64,000 bases of DNA. It comes from Sphingobium sp. AS12. Its GTDB lineage: Bacteria > Pseudomonadota > Alphaproteobacteria > Sphingomonadales > Sphingomonadaceae. Position 1 is the first letter of the stretch. Every line of letters begins with the position of its first letter. The DNA lies in NCBI RefSeq assembly GCF_019097845.1, contig NZ_JAHRGM010000093.1, positions 1-64,000 of the forward strand. The letters are read 5' to 3'. Below the pieces are notes generated by a model. The model did not search any database. It was not told the DNA's origin and saw nothing but the letters and a program-made list of their open reading frames with translations. The position numbers were made by a program, and so were the translations under genes. This document shows positions 8,525 through 16,493 of this stretch, one piece after another.

Positions 8525-8614
8525 CGTCATTCCTGCGAAGGCGGGAACCCGTCTCCCAACAGTTCCTCCTGTCGCGAGGTAGCGAGGTGGATTCCCGCCT
8601 CTGCGGGAATGACG
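8525..8614. repeat. REP-type inverted repeat element, 90 bp
   Basis: The ends are CGTCATTCCTGCGAAGGCGG (from 8525) and its near-perfect inverted partner ending CTGCGGGAATGACG (to 8614), about 26 bp each, enclosing about 38 bp. This is the class of mobile-looking palindromic repeat common in Sphingomonadaceae. The right part lies inside the coding frame of the DUF1932 gene and supplies its last ~28 codons and its stop. Confidence 0.8.
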
Positions 8615-9474
8615 TGGGAAGAAACCACGCCAATCTTCGCTCCCAGCCCTTCCGGCACCGCCATCACGCCCAGCGCGCCAATTGCCCGCTGCCGTTCCAC
8701 CGTGCCGCGCGTCATGATCGCACCCGTGCCCAGCCCCTCCAGCGTCTTGACCACTTCCTCCATCTCGGCGGCGCGACGCAGGCCATGCACCAGCATCCGG
8801 TCCAGATTATAGTCCGCCCGCACGTCCCAGGGCTTGGCCTTCTCGCTCGCATCGAGCGACGCCAGCACCTCGTCCAGCACATTTGCCGCATCGGCCGCCA
8901 GCACACATTCGGCGGTTAGCGCCTCTATGCCCTTGACCATGACCGAACGGATCATCTTGATCGACGACGCCCGCCCCACGTCCGCGCCAACGATGCGGGT
9001 TTTGGCAAAACCCAGCGCCCTTAGCCGCGCCTCTGCAATCTGCGCCTTCTCGCCACTCAGCAGCAACGGCACGTTCAGCCGCGCCGGATCGACCGGGGCC
9101 ATGACAGCGACATCGACATAATGCGCGCCCGCCGCCTCGATCGCCCGTGCGGCCGCCTGCTTGGTCTGCGACGCAACGCTGTTCATGTCGCAGTAGATCG
9201 CGCCCGGCGCGATCAGGTCCGCCGCGCCTTCCGCCACCGCAAGCGCCTGGTCCGCCGTCACCAGCGACAGGATCAGGTCCACACCGTCGAGCGCATCTTC
9301 CATGAAGAGCGCAGGCAGCACTCCCGCCTGCGCATAGGCCGCCAGCATCGATTCGCGCGTGGTCGCGCATTCCGTCTTGGCATCATAGACATGGGCGGCG
9401 GCGGCCCAATCCCCTGCCTGTGCAAAGGTGGACCCTGCTTCACCAAACCCGATCAGACCGACTTCCTGCTCCAT
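8527..9474 (-). CDS. NAD(P)-dependent dehydrogenase-like protein, DUF1932 (lig-cluster orf1 type)
   Basis: A 315-residue member of the 6-phosphogluconate/hydroxyisobutyrate dehydrogenase-like superfamily. The N-terminus MEQEVGLIGFGEAG has the GxGxxG nucleotide motif, the middle has DMNSVASQTKQAA and VDVAVMAPVDP, and the C-terminal helical part (RASSIKMIRSVMVKGIEAL) is DUF1932. A homologous gene of unclear function (orf1) accompanies the lig genes of SYK-6. The native protein probably ends near residue 287: the tail VIPAEAGIHLATSRQEELLG is encoded by the REP element at 8525-8614. No strong RBS precedes the start. It lies 64 nt downstream of ligR and upstream of ligJ, on the same strand. Confidence 0.85.
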   Translation of the reverse strand: MEQEVGLIGFGEAGSTFAQAGDWAAAAHVYDAKTECATTRESMLAAYAQAGVLPALFMEDALDGVDLILSLVTADQALAVAEGAADLIAPGAIYCDMNSVASQTKQAAARAIEAAGAHYVDVAVMAPVDPARLNVPLLLSGEKAQIAEARLRALGFAKTRIVGADVGRASSIKMIRSVMVKGIEALTAECVLAADAANVLDEVLASLDASEKAKPWDVRADYNLDRMLVHGLRRAAEMEEVVKTLEGLGTGAIMTRGTVERQRAIGALGVMAVPEGLGAKIGVVSSHVIPAEAGIHLATSRQEELLGDGFPPSQE

Positions 9475-9538
9475 GATGAAAATGATGCAATAACGCGCGT
9501 GGCGTCGCCAATCATATCCAGGGGCATGATATTAGAAT

Positions 9539-10690
9539 TTACGAATTCATGTCCGTGACGGCCTGGCTGATGGCAGCCATGAATTGCTGCTGCACCCGCG
9601 TCGGCCGCCAGTCGGTCCGGCTGGTCAGGCCGATGGTACGGCTGATCTCGCCCGGTGCCGGCCCAATATCCGCCAGCATCCCGCTGTCCAGCTCGACCCG
9701 CAACTGGTCGACCGACAACAGCGTCAGATACTCACCACTCACCAGCAATTGCCGCACCGTCATCACCGATCCACACTCGATCGGCACTGCGGGCAGATCT
9801 CCCCCCAGCGCCGCGAACATCGCCCGCCACAATTGCCGCAACGGCGTTCCTTCGGGCGGCAATATCCATGGGAAACGCCGCAGATCATCACCATCCCAGC
9901 CCTGCTCCAATGGATGGCCCGCCCGCGCAAATATGGTCGGCCGGTCCTCGAACAGGGGCTGCTGCACCAGATCCTGCCCGATCGTCGCATCGCGCAAGGC
10001 ACCAACCATCATGTCGATCTCGCCATCGCGCAGCGGTCCCACCAGTTCGGCGTGCGATCCTTCCACCACCGATATATCGACCTGCGGAAAATCCCGGCGA
10101 AAGCGGGTGATCGCCAGCGGCAACAGCCGCGCGCGGCTCAGCGGCATCGCGCCGACCAATATCCGCCCGCTCTCCTGTCCCCGCAGCGCGGCAATCTCCT
10201 CCAGCCCCTGCCGCAACTCGGCCAGCGCAAGCCGCAACCGCCGCGCCAGCGCCACGCCCGCGCGCGTCAGCATCAGCCCCCTGCCCCGCCGCTCGGCCAG
10301 CCTTACCCCCAGCGCCAGCCCCAGATCGCCCACCGCACGGTGCAGCGACGGCTCCGCCACCCCGACCAGCGCCGCCGCCGCGGCATAGCTGCCCGCGCGC
10401 GCCAGAGCGACGAAGGCCCGGATTTGCGCTGCCGTCACCCGGCTGCTGCCGATCAGGCGCAACACGACCTCGACACGCGGCTTGAATCGCAGCGCCACCT
10501 CGGTCGGCACCATTCCCCCCGGCCGCCGCTCGAACAACGCCGCACCCAACTGCGCCTCCAGCTTCGCGATGCCCTGCGTCACCGCCGGCTGGGTCAAATT
10601 CACCGCCCGCGCCGCCAGACTGACACTGCCCTGATCGACCACGGCGACCAGCGCGGCGAGGTGCCGGATATTGAACTGATCAGCTTCCAT
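9539..10690 (-). CDS. ligR: LysR-type regulator with two tandem HTH domains (LigR-like)
   Basis: Predicted 383-residue regulator, about 80 longer than a normal LysR protein. The extra length is a second DNA-binding domain: residues 7-66 (LTQPAVTQGIAKLEAQLGA) and again 88-146 (VAEPSLHRAVGDLGLALG, RRGRGLMLTRAG). Residues ~174-383 form the usual effector-binding domain (VGAMPLSRARLLPLAI). It stands between the two lig arms and is divergent from ligK, the expected position for an activator of protocatechuate catabolism. The LigR name rests on context and is tentative. Start: ATG 10690 rather than TTG 10699; neither has a good RBS. The second HTH is more degenerate (Ala-rich helix), so it may serve contact or dimer roles. 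Confidence 0.8.
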   Translation of the reverse strand: MEADQFNIRHLAALVAVVDQGSVSLAARAVNLTQPAVTQGIAKLEAQLGAALFERRPGGMVPTEVALRFKPRVEVVLRLIGSSRVTAAQIRAFVALARAGSYAAAAALVGVAEPSLHRAVGDLGLALGVRLAERRGRGLMLTRAGVALARRLRLALAELRQGLEEIAALRGQESGRILVGAMPLSRARLLPLAITRFRRDFPQVDISVVEGSHAELVGPLRDGEIDMMVGALRDATIGQDLVQQPLFEDRPTIFARAGHPLEQGWDGDDLRRFPWILPPEGTPLRQLWRAMFAALGGDLPAVPIECGSVMTVRQLLVSGEYLTLLSVDQLRVELDSGMLADIGPAPGEISRTIGLTSRTDWRPTRVQQQFMAAISQAVTDMNS

Positions 10691-10795
10691 TTTTGACAAT
10701 TAGCAAAATTTTATGACATTGCGCCAGAACCGATTTGAGCATTTCGTTACATATGTCCATCTCACTGTCGGGTTTAGGTAAAGAGGAGCAGCGCC
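10691..10795. promoter_or_regulatory. ligR-ligK divergent control region with LysR-type dyad
   Basis: The 105-bp gap holds an inverted repeat TTTTG-N8-CAAAA (10691-10708) directly at the ligR start. Its spacing suits a LysR T-N11-A type recognition site, so it could mediate autorepression. The ligK side ends in a strong RBS (AGAGGAG, 8 nt before the ATG). I could not assign a convincing -10/-35 pair for ligK. Operator function is inferred. Confidence 0.5.
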
Positions 10796-11470
10796 ATGTC
10801 CGGCATCGTCGTCCAGAATATCGAACGGGCGGACCTGTCCGTCATTGACGGACTTGCCCAATGCGGCGTCGCCACCGTCCATGAAGCCCAGGGCCGCACC
10901 GGCCTGCTCGCCCCCCACATGCGCCCCATCTATCCCGGCGCCCGGATCGCGGGCAGCGCCGTCACCATCTCTGCCCCTCCGGGCGACAACTGGATGGTCC
11001 ATGTCGCTATCGAACAGCTCAAGGAAGGCGACATCCTCGTCCTCGCCCCCACCAGCCCCTGCACCGACGGCTATTTCGGCGACCTCCTCGCCACCTCCGC
11101 CCAGGCCCGTGGCTGCCGCGGCCTCATCATCGACGCAGGCGTCCGCGACCTGCGCGACTTGAAGCAGATGAACTTCCCGGTCTGGTCAAAGGCGGTCCAC
11201 GCCCAGGGTACGATCAAAGGCACGCTGGGATCGGTCAACGTTCCCATCGTCTGCGCCAACGCGCTGGTCAATGCAGGCGACGTCGTCATCGCCGACGATG
11301 ACGGCGTCTGCATCGTCCCCCGCGCCGACGCCGTGTCGGTGCTGGAAAAGGCACAGGCCCGCGAAGCCGCCGAAGAAGCCAAGCGCGTCCGCCTCGCCGC
11401 AGGCGAACTCGGCCTCGACATCTACAACATGCGCCCGCGCCTCGAAGAGATGGGCCTGAAATATGTTTGA
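10796..11470 (+). CDS. ligK: 4-carboxy-4-hydroxy-2-oxoadipate aldolase, LigK
   Basis: Class II (divalent-metal) aldolase, 224 residues, of the HMG/CHA aldolase (RraA-like) family. It splits 4-carboxy-4-hydroxy-2-oxoadipate into pyruvate and oxaloacetate, the last step of the pathway. Typical segments: GVATVHEAQGRTGLLAP, GDNWMVHVAIEQ, GYFGDLLATSAQARGCRG and the catalytic D-A-G-V-R-D (about residue 115), where the Arg and Asp contact substrate and metal. A strong AGAGGAG RBS is present. It is first in the rightward ligK-ligU-ligI operon, overlaps ligU by 8 nt, and is divergent from the LysR regulator. Confidence 0.95.
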   Translation: MSGIVVQNIERADLSVIDGLAQCGVATVHEAQGRTGLLAPHMRPIYPGARIAGSAVTISAPPGDNWMVHVAIEQLKEGDILVLAPTSPCTDGYFGDLLATSAQARGCRGLIIDAGVRDLRDLKQMNFPVWSKAVHAQGTIKGTLGSVNVPIVCANALVNAGDVVIADDDGVCIVPRADAVSVLEKAQAREAAEEAKRVRLAAGELGLDIYNMRPRLEEMGLKYV

Positions 11471-12518
11471 CCGCGCCCGCGTCATGTGGATGCGCGGCGG
11501 CACGTCGAAGGGCGGCTATTTCCTGGCCGACGACCTGCCCGCCGATACCGCCGCCCGCGACGCCTTCCTCCTGCGCGTCATGGGGTCGCCCGACCCGCGC
11601 CAGATTGACGGCATGGGCGGTGCCGATCCGCTGACCAGCAAAGTCGCGATCATCAAAAAGTCGCAGCGCGACGGCGTCGATATCGACTATCTCTTCCTGC
11701 AAGTCTTTGTGGATCAGGCGATCGTCAGCGACGCCCAGAATTGCGGCAATATCCTTGCCGGGATCGGCCCGTTCGCGATCGAGCGCGACCTGATCGCCGC
11801 GCAGCAGGACGAAACCCGCGTCGCCATCTTCATGGAAAATACCGGCCAGATCGCCATCGCCACGGTCCAGACCCCCGGCGGCATCGTGCGTTATGACGGC
11901 GACGCCAAAATCGACGGCGTCCCCGGCAGCGCCGCGCCGATACCGCTGGAATTTCGCGACACCGCCGGTTCTTCCTGCGGCGCACTGCTACCGACCGGCA
12001 ACGCCTTTGATATAGTGGACGACGTCCGCGTGACCCTGATCGACAACGGGATGCCCTGCGTCGTCATGAAGGCAAGCGATGTCGGCGTCACCGGCTATGA
12101 GGACCGTGACACGCTGGACAATGACAGCGCGCTCAAGGCCCGGATTGAGGCCATCCGCCTCGCCGTTGGCGAACGGATGAACCTTGGCGATGTCACCGAA
12201 AAATCGGTACCCAAGATGATGCTGGTCGCCCCGCCGCGCAATGGTGGCGCGGTCACCGTCCGCAGCTTCATCCCCCACCGCGCCCATGCCTCCATCGGCG
12301 TGCTGGGCGCGGTCAGCGTCGCCACCGCCTGTTTGATCGAAGGGTCGCCAGCCGCCGAAGTCGCCAGCATCCCCGGTGGCAACCGCAAGACGCTGTCGGT
12401 GGAACATCCGACCGGCGAAACCACCTGCGTCATGGAACTGGACGAAAGCGGCACCGTCACCAGCGCCGCCATGCTGCGCACCGCGCGCAAATTGATGGAT
12501 GGAGAGATTTTCGCATGA
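11463..12518 (+). CDS. ligU: 4-oxalomesaconate tautomerase/isomerase, LigU
   Basis: A 351-residue PrpF-family protein with a diaminopimelate-epimerase-like fold. In the protocatechuate pathway LigU isomerises the double bond of 4-oxalomesaconate before LigJ hydrates it. Signature stretches are VMWMRGGTSKGGYF at the N-terminus, GMGGADPLTSKVAII, QNCGNILAGIGPFAIE around the family's active Cys (about residue 93), and the C-terminal RAHASIGVLGAVSVATA. It overlaps ligK by 8 nt and ligI by 4 nt (ATGA), so the three are coupled. A PrpF role in 2-methylcitrate metabolism is excluded by the context. Confidence 0.93.
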   Translation: MFDRARVMWMRGGTSKGGYFLADDLPADTAARDAFLLRVMGSPDPRQIDGMGGADPLTSKVAIIKKSQRDGVDIDYLFLQVFVDQAIVSDAQNCGNILAGIGPFAIERDLIAAQQDETRVAIFMENTGQIAIATVQTPGGIVRYDGDAKIDGVPGSAAPIPLEFRDTAGSSCGALLPTGNAFDIVDDVRVTLIDNGMPCVVMKASDVGVTGYEDRDTLDNDSALKARIEAIRLAVGERMNLGDVTEKSVPKMMLVAPPRNGGAVTVRSFIPHRAHASIGVLGAVSVATACLIEGSPAAEVASIPGGNRKTLSVEHPTGETTCVMELDESGTVTSAAMLRTARKLMDGEIFA

Positions 12519-13423
12519 GTGCCAAAGAAACCGGACGCATTGTCTCATGGCATGGCAATCCGTCCAAGCCGCTCTACACCCCGCCGCCCGGCGCGATCGA
12601 CGCGCATTGCCATGTGTTCGGACCGATGGCGGACTTCCCCTTCAGCGCGAAGGCGAAATATCTGCCGCAGGACGCCGGGCCGGATATGCTGTTCGCCCTG
12701 CGCGACCATCTGGGCTTTGCCCGCAATGTCATCGTCCAGGCCAGCTGCCACGGCACCGACAATGCAGCGACGCTGGACGCCATCGCCAAATCGAACGGCC
12801 CAGATGGAATACAAAGGGCGCGCGGCGTCGCCGTGGTCGATCCAGCCATCTCCGACGCCGAACTTGCCGCCCTGCATGACGGCGGGATACGCGGCATCCG
12901 CTTCAATTTTCTGAAGCGCCTGGTCGATGACGCGCCCAAGGACAAATTCCTCGAAGTGGCGCAGCGCCTGCCCGCCGGCTGGCATGTCGTCATCTATTTC
13001 GAGGCGGACATTCTCGACGAATTGCGCCCCTTCATGGACGCCATCCCCGTGCCGCTGGTGATCGACCATATGGGCCGCCCCGACGTGACCCAGGGGCCGG
13101 ACGGCGCGGAGATGAAGGCGTTTCGCGCGTTTCTCGACAGCCGGGACGATATCTGGTTCAAGGCGACCTGCCCCGACCGGCTGGACCCGAATGACGACCC
13201 GTGGAACAGCTTTGCCGACGCCGTCGCGCCGCTGGTCGCCGACTATCAGGACAGGGTGCTGTGGGGCACCGACTGGCCACATCCCAATATGCAGGACGCC
13301 ATCCCCGATGACGGCCATCTGGTCGACATGATCCCACGCATCGCGCCCACAGCCGATCTGCAACGCAAGCTGCTGATCGACAATCCGATGCGGCTCTACT
13401 GGCCCGAAGAGATCAGCGCCTGA
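12515..13423 (+). CDS. ligI: 2-pyrone-4,6-dicarboxylate lactonase, LigI
   Basis: Amidohydrolase-fold lactonase (302 residues) that hydrolyses PDC to oxalomesaconate; LigI is unusual in the superfamily because it works without a metal. Recognised from PPPGAIDAHCHVFGP (H-x-H), AKYLPQDAGPDMLFALRDHL, IVQASCHGTDNAATL, IRFNFLKRLVDDAPKD, the VIDHMGRPD segment and WGTDWPHPNMQDA near the C-terminus, all very close to SYK-6 LigI. GGAGAG precedes the ATG, which overlaps the ligU stop. The insertion DGIQRARG near residue 95 makes it a few residues longer than the SYK-6 protein as I remember it. Confidence 0.96.
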   Translation: MSAKETGRIVSWHGNPSKPLYTPPPGAIDAHCHVFGPMADFPFSAKAKYLPQDAGPDMLFALRDHLGFARNVIVQASCHGTDNAATLDAIAKSNGPDGIQRARGVAVVDPAISDAELAALHDGGIRGIRFNFLKRLVDDAPKDKFLEVAQRLPAGWHVVIYFEADILDELRPFMDAIPVPLVIDHMGRPDVTQGPDGAEMKAFRAFLDSRDDIWFKATCPDRLDPNDDPWNSFADAVAPLVADYQDRVLWGTDWPHPNMQDAIPDDGHLVDMIPRIAPTADLQRKLLIDNPMRLYWPEEISA

Positions 13424-13429
13424 TCGCCC

Positions 13430-13460
13430 GTCGGGGTCAGTCGGTCAGGCCGACCCCGAC
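13430..13460. terminator. Hairpin between ligI and the convergent esterase remnant
   Basis: GTCGGGGTC (13430-13438) pairs with GACCCCGAC (13452-13460) just after the ligI stop. There is no T tract and the hairpin overlaps the last codons of the convergent gene, so termination is plausible but uncertain. Confidence 0.35.
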
Positions 13461-14899
13461 ATCATGCCCGGCCCATGCCTGCCAACGGGCGGCTTCGGGC
13501 CGGGTTTCCACCCGGTCGGCCAGATTGAAGATCATCATCTGCCCCTGGCTGGCGTCATAGGCTGGCCATGCCGCTTCGGGCCGACCATGGCGCACGAAAT
13601 GTGCGATGTGCCGCGTCATCCGCTGCCCCAGTGCCGCGCGGCGTCCCGTCATCCGTCCACCCCGCGCCAATGCTGCGCGCAGCCCTCGCATCGGCCAGGT
13701 CAGGGTCAGGTCCAGCCCATGGGTCGCCCCGGCGATCGGATGGGCATAGTCGAACCGATAGAACCAGGTCGGACTGTGCGCGGCATGGCGGTCGGCGAAA
13801 TGACGGGTCGGCATGACGAAGGTCAGGTCGCCCGCCAGCGCCCGACGCCCGGCCGTGGTACGCGGATAGGTCGCCAATATCGCCTGCGCCCGTTCCGTTC
13901 CCAACTGCCCGTGCAGCAGCGTCTCCAGCGCAGGCCAGCTGGTCGGCAATATGTCGCCGGGCATCAATTCGAACAATCGCACCTCATCGCGCGTTGCCCC
14001 CGCCAGCAACGGCACCGGCGCTGCCTGCGCCCGATGGACATCCGCCAGCGTCCCCGGCACCAGATCATCGTCGAGCCAGGGCGAGGCGGGAATCGTGCCT
14101 GGATTGGCGGCACCGACAGCCGCCTGTGCCTCGAACAGGCGGTACAGATCTACGGCCTTTAGGGCTTCAAGGCTGCGGCCATCATCGCCCAGCACGGCGC
14201 GATATTGCTGCGCGATTCCCGCGCTCTTGCCCAGACTATGGATCATGCTGACCGCGCCACTCTGCATGATAGCCTGCTGGAACAGGGGCGGGCAGCCGTT
14301 GCGTGGAGCAGCAGCGACACCGACATCGACCCGGCCGACTGGCCGCCGATTGTCACCCGACCAGGATCGCCGCCAAAGGCCGCAATGTTCGCCTGCACCC
14401 AGGTCAGCGCTGCAATCTGATCGCGCAGGCCAAGGTTTGAAGGGATGTCGGACGTTCCTAATGCCGCCCCGAAGTTGACGAAACCCAGCACCCCGACACG
14501 ATAGTTGATGGTGACGACGATGATCCGCCCGTCGCGCGCCAGTGCCGAACCATCATAGCCATTGCCGCTGCCCGCGACGAAAGCGCCGCCGTGAATCCAC
14601 ACATAGACGGGCAGACGTTCGCCCTCGACCAGATCGTCCGGGGCGTAGATGTTGAGTGTCAGGCATTGTTCGGAAAAGTCGGGTGCAGCGATCCGGGCGC
14701 GCTTGGCGGCGTTGCCATACATTTGCGGGCATTGCGGCCCCACAACGGTCGCGTCCCGCACGTCGATCCAGGAGGCCGCTGGCATCGGCGCAGCGAACCG
14801 GGCGGCATCAGCATAGGGAATGCCCAGCCAGCGCCGTGCGCCGTCACTGACTGTTCCCCCAACCAAGCCTGATTGCGTAGCGACGACCAACCCGTCCAT
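13437..14899 (-). pseudogene. Type-B carboxylesterase broken by a frameshift
   Basis: Two overlapping leftward frames together make one type-B carboxylesterase of about 487 residues. The first frame (from 14899, GGGAGG RBS) has VYVWIHGGAFVAGSG, the oxyanion-hole region, and the nucleophile elbow GGQSAGS, then degenerates after LLLHATAAR and stops at 14243. The other frame carries the expected continuation LFQQAIMQSGAVS, the acidic-residue region GATRDEVRLF and the catalytic His in GATHGLDL, ending at 13437. The switch falls at about 14283-14295, in a GGGGCGGG run where single-base indels are common. It may be a recent pseudogene or a sequencing error. The natural substrate is unknown. Confidence 0.8.
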
Positions 14900-15085
14900 A
14901 GCCCATACCTCCCCCGGCGGCTTCACGCCGCTTGCTGGCCAGACCCTATCGCAGCGAAGCTGCCGACCCAACAGCGATTGTCGATGTCCTGATCGCCGCC
15001 CCGATATCGGCTGTGGGGAAGCTTGAAGGGTGCCGATCCGGCCTGATTGCGACTAGCCTAGTCCTACATGACAGGAGAGGCAGGC

Positions 15086-15589
15086 ATGGACGCATTGGCG
15101 CAACTGGTTGCGAAGGACGAGATCCGGGAACTGGCGCAACTTTATGCGCGGGGGATTGATCGCAAGGATATGGGCCTGCTGCGCACGCTCTACACCGACG
15201 ATGCGATCGACAATCATGGTCCCTATTCCAGTGGTCCTGTCGATCGATACTTCGCCTTTCTGGAGCGGTCACTGCCCCATATGCATATTGGCAGCCACCA
15301 CATCTGCAATCATCTGATCAGTGTCGACGGCGACAGGGCGACCGGCGAAGTCTATGCCATTGCCTGGCACCTCATCCCCGACGGCAAGGATGGATTGGCG
15401 CATGACATTCAAAGCGTCCGTTATGTTGATAATTACCGCCGGGAAGGCGGGCGTTGGCTGTTTGCGCAGCGCGACGTGACATTCGACATGAAAATGCTGC
15501 TCCCTGCCGCTGACCATGGTGAAAAGCCGGACCCCGGACAGGACGTCACCTATCACATGCTGCGTTCGGCGCTGTTCGCCCGTCATTAA
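15086..15589 (+). CDS. SnoaL-like (NTF2-fold) protein
   Basis: A 167-residue protein with the SnoaL/NTF2 cone fold pattern. LVAKDEIRELAQLYARGIDR at the N-terminus is the usual first helix, followed by LYTDDAIDNHGPY, HHICNHLISVDGDRATGEVY and RREGGRWLFAQRDVTFD. Relatives include ring-fission and dehydratase-like enzymes as well as small-molecule binders, so the reaction cannot be stated. Start 15086 has GGAGAGGCAGGC upstream; an in-frame ATG at 15068 lacks an RBS. It stands alone between the esterase remnant and two SDR genes. Two more SnoaL-type proteins are encoded at 50510 and 51717. Confidence 0.8.
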   Translation: MDALAQLVAKDEIRELAQLYARGIDRKDMGLLRTLYTDDAIDNHGPYSSGPVDRYFAFLERSLPHMHIGSHHICNHLISVDGDRATGEVYAIAWHLIPDGKDGLAHDIQSVRYVDNYRREGGRWLFAQRDVTFDMKMLLPAADHGEKPDPGQDVTYHMLRSALFARH

Positions 15590-15715
15590 GTTACGCCACG
15601 GCTTCGCTCAGGCGATCACAATCCGGCCTTGCTTGACAGTCCGGAGGCCCAAGTTGATCACCTGTTCAAACACGGATGCGATCCACAGGGATCGAACGAC
15701 AGGAAGGATTTGGCG

Positions 15716-16468
15716 ATGACACGCTCTCTCAATGGCAAGGTCGCAGTGGTGACGGGTGCTGGATCAGGTATCGGCCGTGCCATCGCCATCCGACTAGCCG
15801 AAGATACCGCAAAAATAGCGATCTGGGACATTAATGCCGAAGGCGCTGCGGAAACCGCCCGACTGGTCGAGGCGGCAGGTGGCACCGCCATTGCGCTGAC
15901 CGTCGATTGTTCCGACAAGGCTGCAATCCATGCGGCGGCGGAAGAAACCCGCGCCAGGCTGGGTCCGGTTGCAATATTGGTGAACAATGCCGGGATCGCC
16001 CCCTTCACGCCGTTCATGGACATTGATGACGACCTGTTCGACAAGGTCATCCATATCAACCTGCGCGGCCCTTACCTTCTGACCAAGGAAGTGCTGCCAG
16101 ACATGCTCGCCGCCGGCTGGGGCCGGGTGATCAATATCACCTCCTCCTCGGTCCAGTCCGGTTCCTTCGCGCAGGGCCATTATGTATCGTCCAAGGGTGG
16201 GCTGATGGGCATGACCAAGGCGCTGGCGCTGGAATTTGCCGCCAGCGGCGTGACGTTCAACATGGTGCCGCCCGGCTTCATCGACACACCGATGCTGCGC
16301 GCCGCGCCGATTGATGCCGAGGCCTTCGCCCAGACGCTACCGATGAAGCGCATCGGCAAGCCGGAGGATATCGCCGCCGCCTGCGCCTATCTGGCGTCGG
16401 AAGAAGCCAGCTACATCACTGGCCAGACGATCAGCACCAATGGCGGCCGCTATATGGGATCGCATTAA
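15716..16468 (+). CDS. Short-chain dehydrogenase/reductase
   Basis: Classical SDR, 250 residues. The cofactor motif is TGAGSGIG near residue 14, followed by NNAG (VNNAGIAPF), a catalytic Ser in NITSSSVQSG, YVSSK with the catalytic Tyr and Lys, and the C-terminal GQTISTNGGRYMG. An acidic residue after the second strand (IWDINAEG) suggests NAD(H) preference. AGGAAGGA precedes the start. It lies 25 nt upstream of a second SDR and probably shares its transcript. Substrate unknown; most likely a secondary alcohol or ketone in the catabolic route of the neighbouring genes. Confidence 0.87.
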   Translation: MTRSLNGKVAVVTGAGSGIGRAIAIRLAEDTAKIAIWDINAEGAAETARLVEAAGGTAIALTVDCSDKAAIHAAAEETRARLGPVAILVNNAGIAPFTPFMDIDDDLFDKVIHINLRGPYLLTKEVLPDMLAAGWGRVINITSSSVQSGSFAQGHYVSSKGGLMGMTKALALEFAASGVTFNMVPPGFIDTPMLRAAPIDAEAFAQTLPMKRIGKPEDIAAACAYLASEEASYITGQTISTNGGRYMGSH

Positions 16469-16493
16469 GGGTAAGGTCGAAGGGACAAGACCC

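Noticed and set aside
8463..8614. CRISPR-like repeats
   Set aside because: Only two non-identical palindromes without regular spacers; they are REP-type elements.
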